Below, piece after piece: positions 8,464 to 16,564 of a stretch of 37,914 bases of DNA. The translations under genes and the position numbers were made by a program. Under the pieces are notes generated by a model, which was not told where the DNA came from, did not search any database, and saw nothing but the letters and a program-made list of their open reading frames with translations. Source of the stretch: Xenorhabdus khoisanae (GTDB lineage Bacteria > Pseudomonadota > Gammaproteobacteria > Enterobacterales > Enterobacteriaceae); NCBI RefSeq assembly GCF_001037465.1, contig NZ_LFCV01000145.1, positions 1 to 37,914 on the forward strand, given 5' to 3'. Positions within the stretch are counted from its first letter, which is position 1. Each line of letters starts with the position of its first letter.

Positions 8464-9216
8464 ATGAAACGCCCGACAAAACTTCCTCACAATAATCGCC
8501 CACGTTTGTGGCTAACAGCCGCTGTCTGGCTGTTGCTTCTGGCGCCGTTCTTTTTTATTACCTACGGGCAAATCAATCAACTCACCGCACAAAGAGACGA
8601 TGTGGAAGTTATGGTGTTCAGTTGGGAGCGTTACATTCCTTTCTGGTCATGGACGATTATTCCTTACTGGAGTATCGATTTATTTTACGGAATATCACTG
8701 TTTATCTGTACCTGCCGCCGTGAGCAAGGGATTCATGGCTGGCGATTAGTGACAGCGTCACTGATTGCCTGTGTCGGATTCCTGCTATTTCCACTGAAAT
8801 TTTCGTTTTCCCGTCCCACGACCGAAGGCGTTTTTGGGTGGTTATTCGATCAACTGGAGCTGTTTGACCTGCCCTATAACCAAGCACCTTCATTACATAT
8901 CATCCTGCTATGGTTACTCTGGTTGCGTTATGCCGCGCACTTACATGGTTATTGGCGTGGATTGCTGCATATCTGGACTGCCCTCATTGCATTATCGGTT
9001 CTTACGACTTGGCAGCATCATTTTATTGATGTGATCACCGGTCTTGCTGTGGGAGTCATGATCAGTTATTTGCTCCCTATTACACACCGTTGGCGCTGGC
9101 AACCAAGCCAAGATAGCTATGCCAGAAAATTATTTGCCTATTATGCGGCAGGCAGCCTATTGTTTGCGTATTTGGCTCGATTGCCACTATTTTCAGCTTT
9201 TGAGTCTGCATCCTGA
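8464..9216 (+). CDS. ynbD: YnbD-like PAP2-family membrane phosphatase (short form)
   Basis: A 250-residue membrane protein with about six hydrophobic segments and a PAP2-type phosphatase core: QAPSLHI (first catalytic His region) and [11 protein letters not shown] (second His/Asp region). The N-terminal segment with [16 protein letters not shown] and [10 protein letters not shown] resembles E. coli YnbD. The E. coli protein is about 430 residues with a C-terminal dual-specificity phosphatase domain; here the protein stops shortly after the PAP2 domain, so that domain is missing. It follows ynbC by 10 bases and probably dephosphorylates a lipid intermediate of the same pathway (inference). Confidence 0.78.
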   Translation: MKRPTKLPHNNRPRLWLTAAVWLLLLAPFFFITYGQINQLTAQRDDVEVMVFSWERYIPFWSWTIIPYWSIDLFYGISLFICTCRREQGIHGWRLVTASLIACVGFLLFPLKFSFSRPTTEGVFGWLFDQLELFDLPYNQAPSLHIILLWLLWLRYAAHLHGYWRGLLHIWTALIALSVLTTWQHHFIDVITGLAVGVMISYLLPITHRWRWQPSQDSYARKLFAYYAAGSLLFAYLARLPLFSAFESAS

Positions 9217-9402
9217 AAAGAGTGCTGAGTTCGATCAAGCATTAACAAAACTAATTTAATCATTTGATTTTTATTTCACGAACGCTAATCTATTAGTTAA
9301 CTTTTTGACATATAACACCTTTCTGGGCTGATAAAAGCGATATGCTGGCTTCTCTTTTTTTTCAGCACGTCATTTGATGTCTTATTTTTGGTTTTTATTT
9401 CA

Positions 9403-11091
9403 ATGAATACTCGTAAAATTAAGGGGATACGTCCATTTAGTGCATTTATTGACTCTTGTTGGAAGGAACCTTACTCTTTTTCTCGTTTCATCAAGGACAT
9501 GATTGCTGGGATCACGGTGGGAATTATTGCGATTCCTCTGGCAATGGCTTTGGCAATCGGCAGTGGTGTTGCACCGCAATATGGCCTATATACAGCAGCT
9601 ATTGCAGGGATTGTTATTGCTCTCACCGGAGGATCTCGTTATAGCGTTTCCGGGCCAACGGCGGCTTTTGTGGTGATCCTCTACCCCGTGTCACAACAGT
9701 TTGGCTTAAGCGGTCTACTTATCGCCACGCTTATGTCAGGCATTATTCTGCTTATCATGGGATTAGCACGATTGGGTCGATTGATTGAATATATTCCCTT
9801 ATCTGTCACGCTGGGGTTTACTTCTGGTATTGCGATTACTATCGCCACCATGCAGGTGCAAAACTTCTTTGGCCTGAAACTGGAGCATGTGCCAGAAAAT
9901 TATATCGATAAACTCATTGCTCTCTCCCAAGCATTCCCTTCATTACAGTTGAGCGATACACTTATCGGTTTTACCACGCTGCTGGTATTGATTTTCTGGC
10001 CAAAATTGGGATTAAAGTTACCGGGTCACTTACCGGCTTTGATTGCAGGTACTGGCATCATGGGTATCATGCATTTGCTAGGCCACGATGTAGCAACAAT
10101 TGGCTCATCATTCAGCTACATTCTGGAAGATGGTACACAAGGTCAAGGTATTCCGCCTATTCTTCCCCAATTTATTCTGCCGTGGAATTTACCTGATACT
10201 CATTCCTTTGATATAAGTTGGAATACAGTATCAGCACTGCTGCCCGCTGCATTTTCAATGGCCATGTTAGGGGCAATTGAATCTTTGTTGTGTGCCGTTA
10301 TTCTGGATGGCATGACTGGAAAAAAACATCATTCCAATGGTGAGTTGATTGGTCAGGGAATGGGCAATATTGTCGCCCCTTTCTTTGGCGGAATTACCGC
10401 AACCGCCGCTATCGCCCGTTCAGCCGCCAATGTGCGGGCAGGGGCAACTTCACCGATTGCTGCTGTTATTCACTCCCTGCTGGTATTATTGACGCTGCTG
10501 GTTCTCGCACCGATGCTCTCTTATCTCCCACTTGCCGCGATGTCAGCCATTTTGCTGATTGTGGCGTGGAATATGAGTGAAGCCCATAAGGTTGTGGATT
10601 TAATCCGCCGTGCCCCTAAAGACGATATCATCGTCATGCTGTTGTGTCTGTCACTGACGGTTCTGTTTGATATGGTGATAGCAATTACAATTGGTATTGT
10701 TCTGGCATCGCTTTTGTTTATGCGCAAAATTGCCAATATGACGCGAATTAGCATTTCTCCTTCAACAAATAGTGATAAAGGCCTGCTGGTTGTTCGAATT
10801 AACGGCCCTCTGTTTTTCGCTGCCGCAGAGCGTATTTTTGCTGAATTGAAAGAAAAAGGTGCTGATTATCAAACCATTATTATGCAATGGGATGCTGTTC
10901 CAGTGCTGGATGCGGGTGGATTGCATGCTTTTCAGGGATTTGTTCGGGAGACAGGGAAAGAGAAACATATCGTTATATGTGATATCTCCTTTCAGCCTTT
11001 GAAAACGCTGGCAAGAGCCAAAATCGAACCGATCAAAGGGCAATTAAGTTTTTATGCTACTTTAGCCAAGGCGTTGGAAGAAATAGATTAA
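9403..11091 (+). CDS. dauA: DauA, SulP-family C4-dicarboxylate transporter with STAS domain
   Basis: A 562-residue SulP transporter. The N-terminal membrane domain begins with the typical [20 protein letters not shown] and [12 protein letters not shown] segments, has [16 protein letters not shown] and [13 protein letters not shown], and ends near residue 440. A C-terminal STAS domain (about 455-560) contains [16 protein letters not shown]. The match to E. coli DauA (YchM), an inner-membrane aerobic succinate transporter, extends over the full length including its N-terminus. I take ATG 9403 because it aligns with the E. coli start; a TTG 15 bases upstream is also open, and neither has a clear binding site. 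In E. coli dauA sits between prs and ychH, so here it is displaced. Confidence 0.9.
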   Translation: MNTRKIKGIRPFSAFIDSCWKEPYSFSRFIKDMIAGITVGIIAIPLAMALAIGSGVAPQYGLYTAAIAGIVIALTGGSRYSVSGPTAAFVVILYPVSQQFGLSGLLIATLMSGIILLIMGLARLGRLIEYIPLSVTLGFTSGIAITIATMQVQNFFGLKLEHVPENYIDKLIALSQAFPSLQLSDTLIGFTTLLVLIFWPKLGLKLPGHLPALIAGTGIMGIMHLLGHDVATIGSSFSYILEDGTQGQGIPPILPQFILPWNLPDTHSFDISWNTVSALLPAAFSMAMLGAIESLLCAVILDGMTGKKHHSNGELIGQGMGNIVAPFFGGITATAAIARSAANVRAGATSPIAAVIHSLLVLLTLLVLAPMLSYLPLAAMSAILLIVAWNMSEAHKVVDLIRRAPKDDIIVMLLCLSLTVLFDMVIAITIGIVLASLLFMRKIANMTRISISPSTNSDKGLLVVRINGPLFFAAAERIFAELKEKGADYQTIIMQWDAVPVLDAGGLHAFQGFVRETGKEKHIVICDISFQPLKTLARAKIEPIKGQLSFYATLAKALEEID

Positions 11092-11107
11092 CCCAATTGC
11101 CTATACC

Positions 11108-11152
11108 AAGATAGGAATATTAGATGTTTTTTTAGTCTAATATTCCTATCTT
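11108..11152 (+). terminator. Perfect 17-bp hairpin after dauA
   Basis: A perfect inverted repeat, 11108-11124 against 11136-11152, with an 11-base loop containing seven consecutive T, begins 16 bases after the dauA stop. It ends in CTTTGATC and so has only a short T tail. By position it is the likely transcription terminator of dauA. The length, perfection and T-rich loop are unusual, so a mobile-element end cannot be excluded. Confidence 0.6.
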
Positions 11153-11195
11153 TGATCTGTCCTTGAAATTATTCCCAACTAATTACGCCACCATT

Positions 11196-11443
11196 TCATA
11201 TTCCACCGAATTCAGATAACCCATTAAAAATTATATGCAAAATACCATTTTTTGACCAAGTATTAAAACGCTGAAAGACGCTATTCCATTTCCCGAATTT
11301 GGAAGGCAGGTCGTGCCATAGAATGCCCGTTATCATGCGATAAAGTATGCCTTCAAGCGCTTGGCGATGTTCAGTTTTGTAGTAAATAATCCTGTATGTT
11401 GCATGAATGCAGATAGCTTATTCCATTGTGTATCTGTTGACAT
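11196..11443 (-). pseudogene. N-terminal remnant of an IS5-type transposase (frameshifted)
   Basis: Read from the ATG at 11443, the first 36 codons give MSTDTQWNKLSAFMQHTGLF and more, then stop. From about the same point another frame continues with LEGILYRMITGILWHDLPSK and then FGKWNSVFQRFNTWSKNG, the hallmark N-terminal (DUF4096-like) region of IS5-family transposases. The homology ends near 11196 with a stop, well before the catalytic DDE core. It is a dead fragment with at least one frameshift. Its outer element end lies at about 11529-11545, and the matching C-terminal half lies on the other strand beyond 12390. Confidence 0.75.
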
Positions 11444-11528
11444 AGTTCACAGCATGATGCTGAGGTCTGGTTATTTTTTTGGCGAAAACGATTATACCAA
11501 ATCTTCATACTGTTCAATAACTCATCAC

Positions 11529-11545
11529 AAAACGTCAACAGCACC
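11529..11545. repeat. Putative IS5-type terminal inverted repeat (left element)
   Basis: The 17 bases at 11529-11545 match those at 12781-12797 at 14 of 17 positions. Read outward they end next to CTAG here and CTAA there, both YTAR-like target sites used by IS5-group elements. The position, about 85 bp upstream of the transposase fragment start codon, is right for an element end. The stop codon of the orphan gene at 11547 lies exactly at this boundary. Confidence 0.5.
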
Positions 11546-12228
11546 TAGAAATATAATTTTATAGGCAAACTAGAATTAAAAGCCTCCTCGATTTCAGTCA
11601 TTGGTGTATATCGCCTCCATATTTTCTTTCCTTCATCACTTTCCCAAGGTGGGACGGTTGGTTGACCATTCAGCCAAAATTGTATTTTTTCTTGTACGTT
11701 AATATCTTTCCTCTTTCTATAGATCCATCTCAACTCATGTGCAGTTATATCATTTTTAGCTCCAGGATATATCTTTTTATTCACTACATAGTTCATGTCT
11801 ATACCATCAAGAATAAAATGTATACTATTCTTTTTGACCAGATCATTATGGCCAATGCTCGAGGTTATCCAAGATAATCCTCCTTTACATTTTCTTGAAA
11901 AGATTTTACCTCTTCCTTCTTCGGACGCAGACGTCAATGCGGTGTGATATTTAGGGTGATTATCAAGATGTGAAGTAAAGCTCTTATGGTAGGGAAGTTT
12001 TTTTGTCGTTCTCATGTTCTGAGTTCGGATTGCTCCATCCTCTAAACTCAATTCGGGCGGAACTACATATTGATCTATTGTTACAGCCCGAATGTTAGAC
12101 CTAGTCATACTAATCTTAATACCTTTAAATGGCTCGTATCTTTTAGTGTATTTTACCCTTTCATGGTGTAATCCATAAATTAGATCCCCAGTAATAAATT
12201 TTCGTGTAAAAGGTTCCTTAAATGGCAT
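11545..12228 (-). CDS. Hypothetical protein, possibly truncated by an insertion sequence end
   Basis: A 227-residue protein of no family I recognise. The start is the ATG at 12228, seven bases behind a strong AGGAG; a TTG five codons upstream overlaps that site and is rejected. The protein is rich in Lys, Arg, His and Ile with no signal peptide or membrane segment. Its C-terminal third has HELRWIYRKRKD and IQFWLNGQPTVPPWES. The stop codon TAG falls at the putative end of the IS fragment, so the original C-terminus may have been longer. It is bracketed by IS relics and probably belongs to a transferred accessory segment. Secreted effector or toxin-like roles are possible, but nothing in the sequence proves them. 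Confidence 0.6.
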   Translation of the reverse strand: MPFKEPFTRKFITGDLIYGLHHERVKYTKRYEPFKGIKISMTRSNIRAVTIDQYVVPPELSLEDGAIRTQNMRTTKKLPYHKSFTSHLDNHPKYHTALTSASEEGRGKIFSRKCKGGLSWITSSIGHNDLVKKNSIHFILDGIDMNYVVNKKIYPGAKNDITAHELRWIYRKRKDINVQEKIQFWLNGQPTVPPWESDEGKKIWRRYTPMTEIEEAFNSSLPIKLYF

Positions 12229-12389
12229 TTTGCTTCTCCTCAACTCATTACTAACCCACTCTCAAAGATGAAAAAATGTCACATAAAATTAACTATAAAT
12301 ATAGTTCGTTAAAGAATGATAATATTCCGTCTTTATGTAAATTTCCAACAATTTATTCTTAACTATCAGGCGAGTTGCTGGTGGCTATT

Positions 12390-12769
12390 CGGGTAGTTAC
12401 GGTTTACCCTTCCATTTTGAACTGTCGGGTGATCAGGTCACTGATATTGTTCATGTGGAAAATTTTGTGTCTCAATCACCTTTATCAGATTTTGTAATAG
12501 CTGATAAAGGATACGGTAGCCAGCATTTGAGAAATGTTATTGAAGAACAAGAATCGGTTTCGGTGATCCCTTATCGCAAAAAGGGCCAAAAATTAGATCA
12601 AAAAATGGATAAGTGTTTATATCGTTACCGACATTTGATGGAAAATGCCTTTACCAGAATCAAACATTTTCGTGTAATAGCAACAAGATACGACAAACTT
12701 GAACGGAATTACACCAGTATGTTAGCACTGGCGTTTATCATTGTCTGGTTACCCATGTGGGCTGAATAA
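12390..12769 (+). pseudogene. C-terminal remnant of an IS5-type transposase
   Basis: An open frame without a proper start encodes the C-terminal part of an IS5-family DDE transposase: SYGLPFHFELSGDQVTDIVH, then FVIADKGYGSQHLR (second catalytic Asp region) and the Y-x2-R-x3-E-x6-K signature (YRYRHLMENAFTRIK), ending in IIVWLPMWAE. The N-terminal half and the first catalytic Asp are absent upstream. The natural stop is present and a putative terminal repeat follows at 12781-12797. It lies on the strand opposite to the N-terminal fragment at 11196-11443. Confidence 0.8.
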
Positions 12770-12780
12770 ATGATGAACAA

Positions 12781-12797
12781 AAAACATCAACACCCCC
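12781..12797. repeat. Putative IS5-type terminal inverted repeat (right element)
   Basis: This 17-mer, 12 bases after the stop of the transposase C-terminal fragment, matches 11529-11545 at 14 of 17 positions in the same orientation and is followed by CTAA (YTAR). Its distance from the stop codon fits the right end of an IS5-type element. Confidence 0.5.
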
Positions 12798-12873
12798 TAA
12801 TTCTTCTATCGGTTTTTACCGTTGATTCCACACCGAAGCGCAACCTTGAATTCAGAATGTAGATTTAAGAGCG

Positions 12874-13419
12874 TTATTCATCACACCAATTGAAATACAG
12901 ACGTTTAGTTACCCCCCTCTGCTTTAATATATTGCCTAATTTTTCTGCATCAGGTGTGGTCTGGCCAAAATAGTTATAGCCAATTGTATAACTGGGAGGG
13001 ATGTTACCACCGACTATAATGTTTGAATATTTACCAAAATTATAGGTTATACCATCAACTGTTATATAAAGAACTTTATTTTTAAATAGATCTCGCATTC
13101 TCTGATAACTTTCTTTATTTGCATAAGAAGACACATTCCATTGAATAAAACTATCAACACCATTTAATTTTGGTATCTCTGTCCAAAAAAGTGATTCTGT
13201 TTTACCAATATCAATAGGCGTGTTGTTTTCGATTGCAATTAAAGAACCATAAGAAGGCCAGTTTTCACTTGCTCCTTCTTCACTCTGATATCCCCACCTG
13301 ACCACTGTCGGCATATCTGAATCGGGTAAACCAACCCTCTCCATTCCTAAAATAATATCAATGACCAGCATATTTTCCGTGTCTGCTGTAACAATATCTG
13401 GATTATTAATTTCAAACAT
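12874..13419 (-). CDS. Hypothetical protein
   Basis: A 181-residue protein with a good start: ATG at 13419 behind GAGGAAATT. No signal peptide or membrane segment is present, and I recognise no domain. It is acidic to neutral and rich in aromatic residues and Asn/Gly/Ser, with segments such as PTVVRWGYQSEEGASENWPS, ESLFWTEIPKLNG and TIGYNYFGQTTPDAEKLGNI, suggesting a beta-rich globular protein. It stands alone between an IS relic and the nitA regulator, so context gives no function. It may be part of the same accessory patch as the 227-residue orphan. Confidence 0.6.
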   Translation of the reverse strand: MFEINNPDIVTADTENMLVIDIILGMERVGLPDSDMPTVVRWGYQSEEGASENWPSYGSLIAIENNTPIDIGKTESLFWTEIPKLNGVDSFIQWNVSSYANKESYQRMRDLFKNKVLYITVDGITYNFGKYSNIIVGGNIPPSYTIGYNYFGQTTPDAEKLGNILKQRGVTKRLYFNWCDE

Positions 13420-13597
13420 AATTTCCTCATTTTTTATCTGTAAAAGGTCAAGATGATTTCATCCCATTGCCAAATCAAAAAAAACTCACTTAAATCACTC
13501 CTTGATCTCAATTAAAGCCCCTCTATAATCAGAATTATAATTTAAAAACAGCTATCTAACCTGCCAATAAAAATTGGAACTCTCTACATTACAGTGC

Positions 13598-13663
13598 TCA
13601 CTCGCAAATAATCTTGGAAAGATAGAAAAACAAGCCTGTAAAAATACTCACTTTTTTTATCAT
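13598..13663 (-). CDS. Tiny hydrophobic ORF, possible leader or signal-peptide remnant
   Basis: A 21-residue peptide, MIKKVSIFTGLFFYLSKIIC plus a final Glu, starts from an ATG six bases behind AAGGTG. It looks like the n- and h-regions of a signal peptide (Lys-Lys followed by a hydrophobic stretch) but stops at once. It could be a real small peptide or the broken start of a secreted or outer-membrane protein gene whose body is gone. The Fur-like site lies about 140 bases upstream in the right direction. Confidence 0.3.
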   Translation of the reverse strand: MIKKVSIFTGLFFYLSKIICE

Positions 13664-13802
13664 AACATTCACCTTATTTATATGGATTAATCTTGTCAGA
13701 TATCGCCCAGATATTACCTGAACGACATTTAAATATACTATAATAAAATAAGGACAACGCTGATAACTTAACTCAGATAGAAAATAAGTCACAAGAGTCT
13801 AT

Positions 13803-13835
13803 TAATAATCATTAGCGAAATGATAATCATCATAT
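13803..13835. promoter_or_regulatory. Putative Fur box
   Basis: The sequence TAATAATCATTAGCG followed by AAATGATAATCATCAT contains the Fur core ATGATAATCAT (14 of 19 positions of the consensus by eye) and an inverted second half-site, TAATCATT facing AATGATAAT. Genes on the leftward strand, the tiny ORF and the 181-residue orphan, would be the targets; nitA lies the wrong way round, with its 3' end here. Confidence 0.4.
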
Positions 13836-13879
13836 TCAATAAATAAAAACATTAGTTTATTCCTCTGACCTGAAATTTT

Positions 13880-15820
13880 TCAATACTCAACCCCCAATTT
13901 CTTTAATCGTGAGATCAATGTTGTTGGATTGATTCCCAACAATTTTGCTGCCCCGTCATCACCAAAAATTTTCCCTTTGCATTGTTCAACGGCAAGAGAA
14001 AAATTTCTAATTTCCAATTCCTTAAGTTGGCTCATGGTCAGCACTCCTTCAGTTTTTTGAAGTTCATTATGAGTATTCTGACGCAGATTTTTAGGTTGTT
14101 GATCTTGTTCCAGCAAATATTTAAAGGAAACAGTACCTTGTTTTGCTGTAATAAGTGCCCGTTCAATAACATTTTGCAGTTCACGGATATTGCCGGGCCA
14201 GTCATATTGCTGTAATTCCAAAATATGTTTTTGTGAAAATGGCAGATAATTAATCTTACGATTGTCACAAATTAACTTAGTAAAATGTGTTACCAAAAGC
14301 GGAATATCTTCTTTACGCTCACGTAAGGCTGGTGAATGAATCGGGAAAACATTTAAACGGAAATACAAATCTTCGCGAAAGCGTTTCTGTTTCACTTCTT
14401 CTTTTAAATTACGGTTGGTGGCAGCGATGATCCGCACATTCACATACCGCGTCTTTTCTTCTCCTACCCGCTCAAAGGTTCCTTCCTGCAATACACGCAG
14501 CAGTTTACTTTGTTGCTCCAACGGAATTTCGCCAATTTCATCTAAAAATAATGTGCCTTGATCAGCCAATTCAAAACGTCCGACCCGATCACGCACTGCC
14601 CCGGTAAATGCACCTTTAACATGCCCAAAAAATTCACTTTCAAAGAGTTCCGAAGGAATGGCAGCACAGTTGACCCTAATTAGTGGTTGCTGTTTACGGT
14701 GACTGGATTGATGAATAGCGCGGGCGATCAGTTCCTTGCCTGTGCCTGAATCACCATAAATCATCACATTGGCATCAGTTGAGGCAACGACCTTGATTTT
14801 TTCAATGATCTGTAAAATGGATGCGCTATTGCCGACAATTTCATGGTATTTATTTTCCTGTAAAATTTCTTCTTGCAGATATTCGTTTTGCTGCTCCAAT
14901 CGGCTTTTTAAATCTCGCAACTCCTCAAGGGCATGGGTCAGTTGTTTTTCAGTATTCAACCGATCGGTAATATCGCGGAATACGACTACTGCGCCAATAA
15001 TTTCACCGTCACGAATCACAGGTGTACTGGTAAATTCCACGGGGAAGCAACTGCCATCACGGCGCCAGAAAATCTCCTGAATACCTTCATACACAATACC
15101 ATCATGTACCGCCGCATAAATCGGGCACTCTTCTACAGGATAAGGCTCGCCATTTTCATGAGTATGATGGTGAATCTCATGGATATTGTAACTCAGCACA
15201 TCTTCAGCTTGCAGACCCAACATTTTAGCCCCGGCGGGGTTAATAAAGGTGCACAAACCTTGTTTATTAATACTGTAAATACCGTCACCCACTGAACTCA
15301 GTAATAAATGCTTACCTGTGTCGGAGTCTATAAACAGTTCTTGTAAGGCTTGCCATTCTTTTAAATCTGTCTGAATGGCTTTATCGATATTTTTATTCTG
15401 TTGGTGCAGTTCTAATTCTTTGACATCCGCCAACGACCATATCAGCAATGTTTTATTTTTATAAGGTAATGAAATGGAAGTAATATCTAACTGAGTTTTT
15501 CCGCCATTTTTATCAAAAGCGTATAGTTCATTACTCCAGACCCAACCTTGTTCCAATGCTTCTTCGGTAAATGCCAGAAGATCTGGCAGTTGGCTGAAAT
15601 GACCGAAAATAGAAGTCACCGTTTTTTGAATAATGTCATGACGTTCGTAACGTAATAGTTGAGTGGCACTGATATTCACATCAATAAACTGGTTTTGGTG
15701 TGGATCTAATACAATTAATGCCTGTGATGTGTGTTCAAACACCAATGGACGAATAGAGTCCTCAGTTGTTACCCAGTCCGAGATAAAGTCAGCCGTGTTC
15801 ATACGATTTATATTATTCAT
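13880..15820 (-). CDS. nitA: NitA, sigma-54-dependent activator of the Nit1C cluster
   Basis: A 646-residue enhancer-binding protein. Two PAS domains come first (about 25-135 with EHTSQALIVLDPHQNQFIDV, and 170-290 with GDGIYSINKQGLCTFINPAG and RRDGSCFPVEFTSTPV), then a short coiled coil (about 290-325). The AAA+ domain has Walker A YGDSGTGKE, the sigma-54 contact loop GAFTGA, Walker B GTLFLDEIGE and an R-finger region. A Fis-type HTH closes the protein (DDGAAKLLGINPTTLISRLK). It is divergent from nitB-nitH, which has a -24/-12 promoter in front, so it almost certainly activates that operon. In pseudomonad Nit1C clusters the regulator NitA is of the same type. The PAS domains suggest sensing of a small molecule or redox signal; the signal is unknown. 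Confidence 0.85.
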   Translation of the reverse strand: MNNINRMNTADFISDWVTTEDSIRPLVFEHTSQALIVLDPHQNQFIDVNISATQLLRYERHDIIQKTVTSIFGHFSQLPDLLAFTEEALEQGWVWSNELYAFDKNGGKTQLDITSISLPYKNKTLLIWSLADVKELELHQQNKNIDKAIQTDLKEWQALQELFIDSDTGKHLLLSSVGDGIYSINKQGLCTFINPAGAKMLGLQAEDVLSYNIHEIHHHTHENGEPYPVEECPIYAAVHDGIVYEGIQEIFWRRDGSCFPVEFTSTPVIRDGEIIGAVVVFRDITDRLNTEKQLTHALEELRDLKSRLEQQNEYLQEEILQENKYHEIVGNSASILQIIEKIKVVASTDANVMIYGDSGTGKELIARAIHQSSHRKQQPLIRVNCAAIPSELFESEFFGHVKGAFTGAVRDRVGRFELADQGTLFLDEIGEIPLEQQSKLLRVLQEGTFERVGEEKTRYVNVRIIAATNRNLKEEVKQKRFREDLYFRLNVFPIHSPALRERKEDIPLLVTHFTKLICDNRKINYLPFSQKHILELQQYDWPGNIRELQNVIERALITAKQGTVSFKYLLEQDQQPKNLRQNTHNELQKTEGVLTMSQLKELEIRNFSLAVEQCKGKIFGDDGAAKLLGINPTTLISRLKKLGVEY

Positions 15821-15829
15821 ATTATGAAG

Positions 15830-15869
15830 TTTCGTAATTTAAGTTACTAAATTTCATAATACTACGAAA
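15830..15869. promoter_or_regulatory. Inverted-repeat region upstream of nitB, candidate NitA enhancer
   Basis: Just upstream of nitA and about 110-150 bases upstream of the nitB -24 element lie TTTCGTA (15830-15836) facing TACGAAA (15863-15869), with AATTTA / TAAATT (15836-15841 and 15848-15853) between them. Position and symmetry suit an upstream activating sequence for a sigma-54 activator, but the arms are AT-rich and share no common centre, so this is tentative. Confidence 0.33.
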
Positions 15870-15977
15870 AATCATACCCTTCTAGCTGTTCAATTTAGCT
15901 TCACATAAATATTTTAATAAAAATTAACTACTATTTTTCAATCAGATAAAGATAACGCCCCTTCCCCCAATATAACT

Positions 15978-15992
15978 TGGCACAGCTTTCGC
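15978..15992 (+). promoter_or_regulatory. Sigma-54 (-24/-12) promoter of nitB-nitH
   Basis: TGGCAC-AGCTT-TCGC matches the sigma-54 consensus TGGCAC-N5-TTGC with one mismatch, and the GG and GC dinucleotides have the obligatory 10-base spacing. The expected start of transcription is near 16003, leaving about a 50-base leader before nitB. A divergent sigma-54 activator gene next door makes this assignment strong. Confidence 0.78.
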
Positions 15993-16052
15993 AATAACAC
16001 AGAAAGAATACATATTGATTCCTTCCAAAATAACATTGAACTAGGAGCTGCT

Positions 16053-16535
16053 ATGCCAAAAGTAGATATCGAACAATATAAAGATGGCGATTTTCTTGTT
16101 GATTATGAAGAAAAAGTGTTTGAGGACGTCAAAGCCCTGCCGGGTGAAAAAGCATTAGTGACTTTCCATACCGTTGCGTTTGAAGGATCAATTGGCCTGA
16201 TCAATGTATTGCAGGCAAAGCGTCTATTACGTAAAGGCTTTGAAACCAAAATCTTACTTTATGGCCCAGGTGTGCAGTTAGGTGTACAGCGCGGTTTTCC
16301 AACTTTAGGCGCGGAAGCTTTTCCGGGTCATTTGGCCGTCAATAATCAATTGAAAGCCTTTATGGAAGAAGGTGGTGAAGTTTATGCCTGCCGTTTTGCG
16401 TTGCAATCGATGTATGGTCAAACCGAAAAAGCGCTTATTCCGGGAATTCGTCCGATTAATCCATTGGATGTGATGGATTTGAAACTGCTGATGCGTCGTG
16501 ACAATGCCTTAATCATTGATACCTGGACTGTTTAA
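16053..16535 (+). CDS. nitB: NitB, MSMEG_0572/Sll0783 family protein
   Basis: A 160-residue soluble protein with the strongly conserved look of the Sll0783/MSMEG_0572 family that opens Nit1C operons: [39 protein letters not shown], ending in [13 protein letters not shown]. The fold may resemble DsrE-type small proteins, as the GIxxG and hydrophobic strand pattern hints, but no catalytic role is established. In Synechocystis the homologue responds to nitrogen starvation. The ATG follows a TAGGAG site, and the gene is first behind the sigma-54 promoter. Confidence 0.83.
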   Translation: MPKVDIEQYKDGDFLVDYEEKVFEDVKALPGEKALVTFHTVAFEGSIGLINVLQAKRLLRKGFETKILLYGPGVQLGVQRGFPTLGAEAFPGHLAVNNQLKAFMEEGGEVYACRFALQSMYGQTEKALIPGIRPINPLDVMDLKLLMRRDNALIIDTWTV

Positions 16536-16564
16536 GTAAGTCTTAACTCTAAGGGAAATAAGAC

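Larger units (their letters stand above)
13420..13879. other. AT-rich gap upstream of the orphan gene, with a Fur-like site and a tiny ORF
   Basis: About 460 bases separate the orphan gene from nitA; both genes read leftward. The gap holds a 21-codon minus-strand ORF at 13598-13663 and a Fur-box-like sequence near 13803-13835, both listed separately. I see no RNA gene and no convincing terminator for nitA. Confidence 0.5.

Noticed and set aside
12291-12306. AACTATA-AA-TATAGTT palindrome upstream of the orphan gene
   Set aside because: Short and pure A/T in a very AT-rich region; could be chance, and no regulator can be linked to it.
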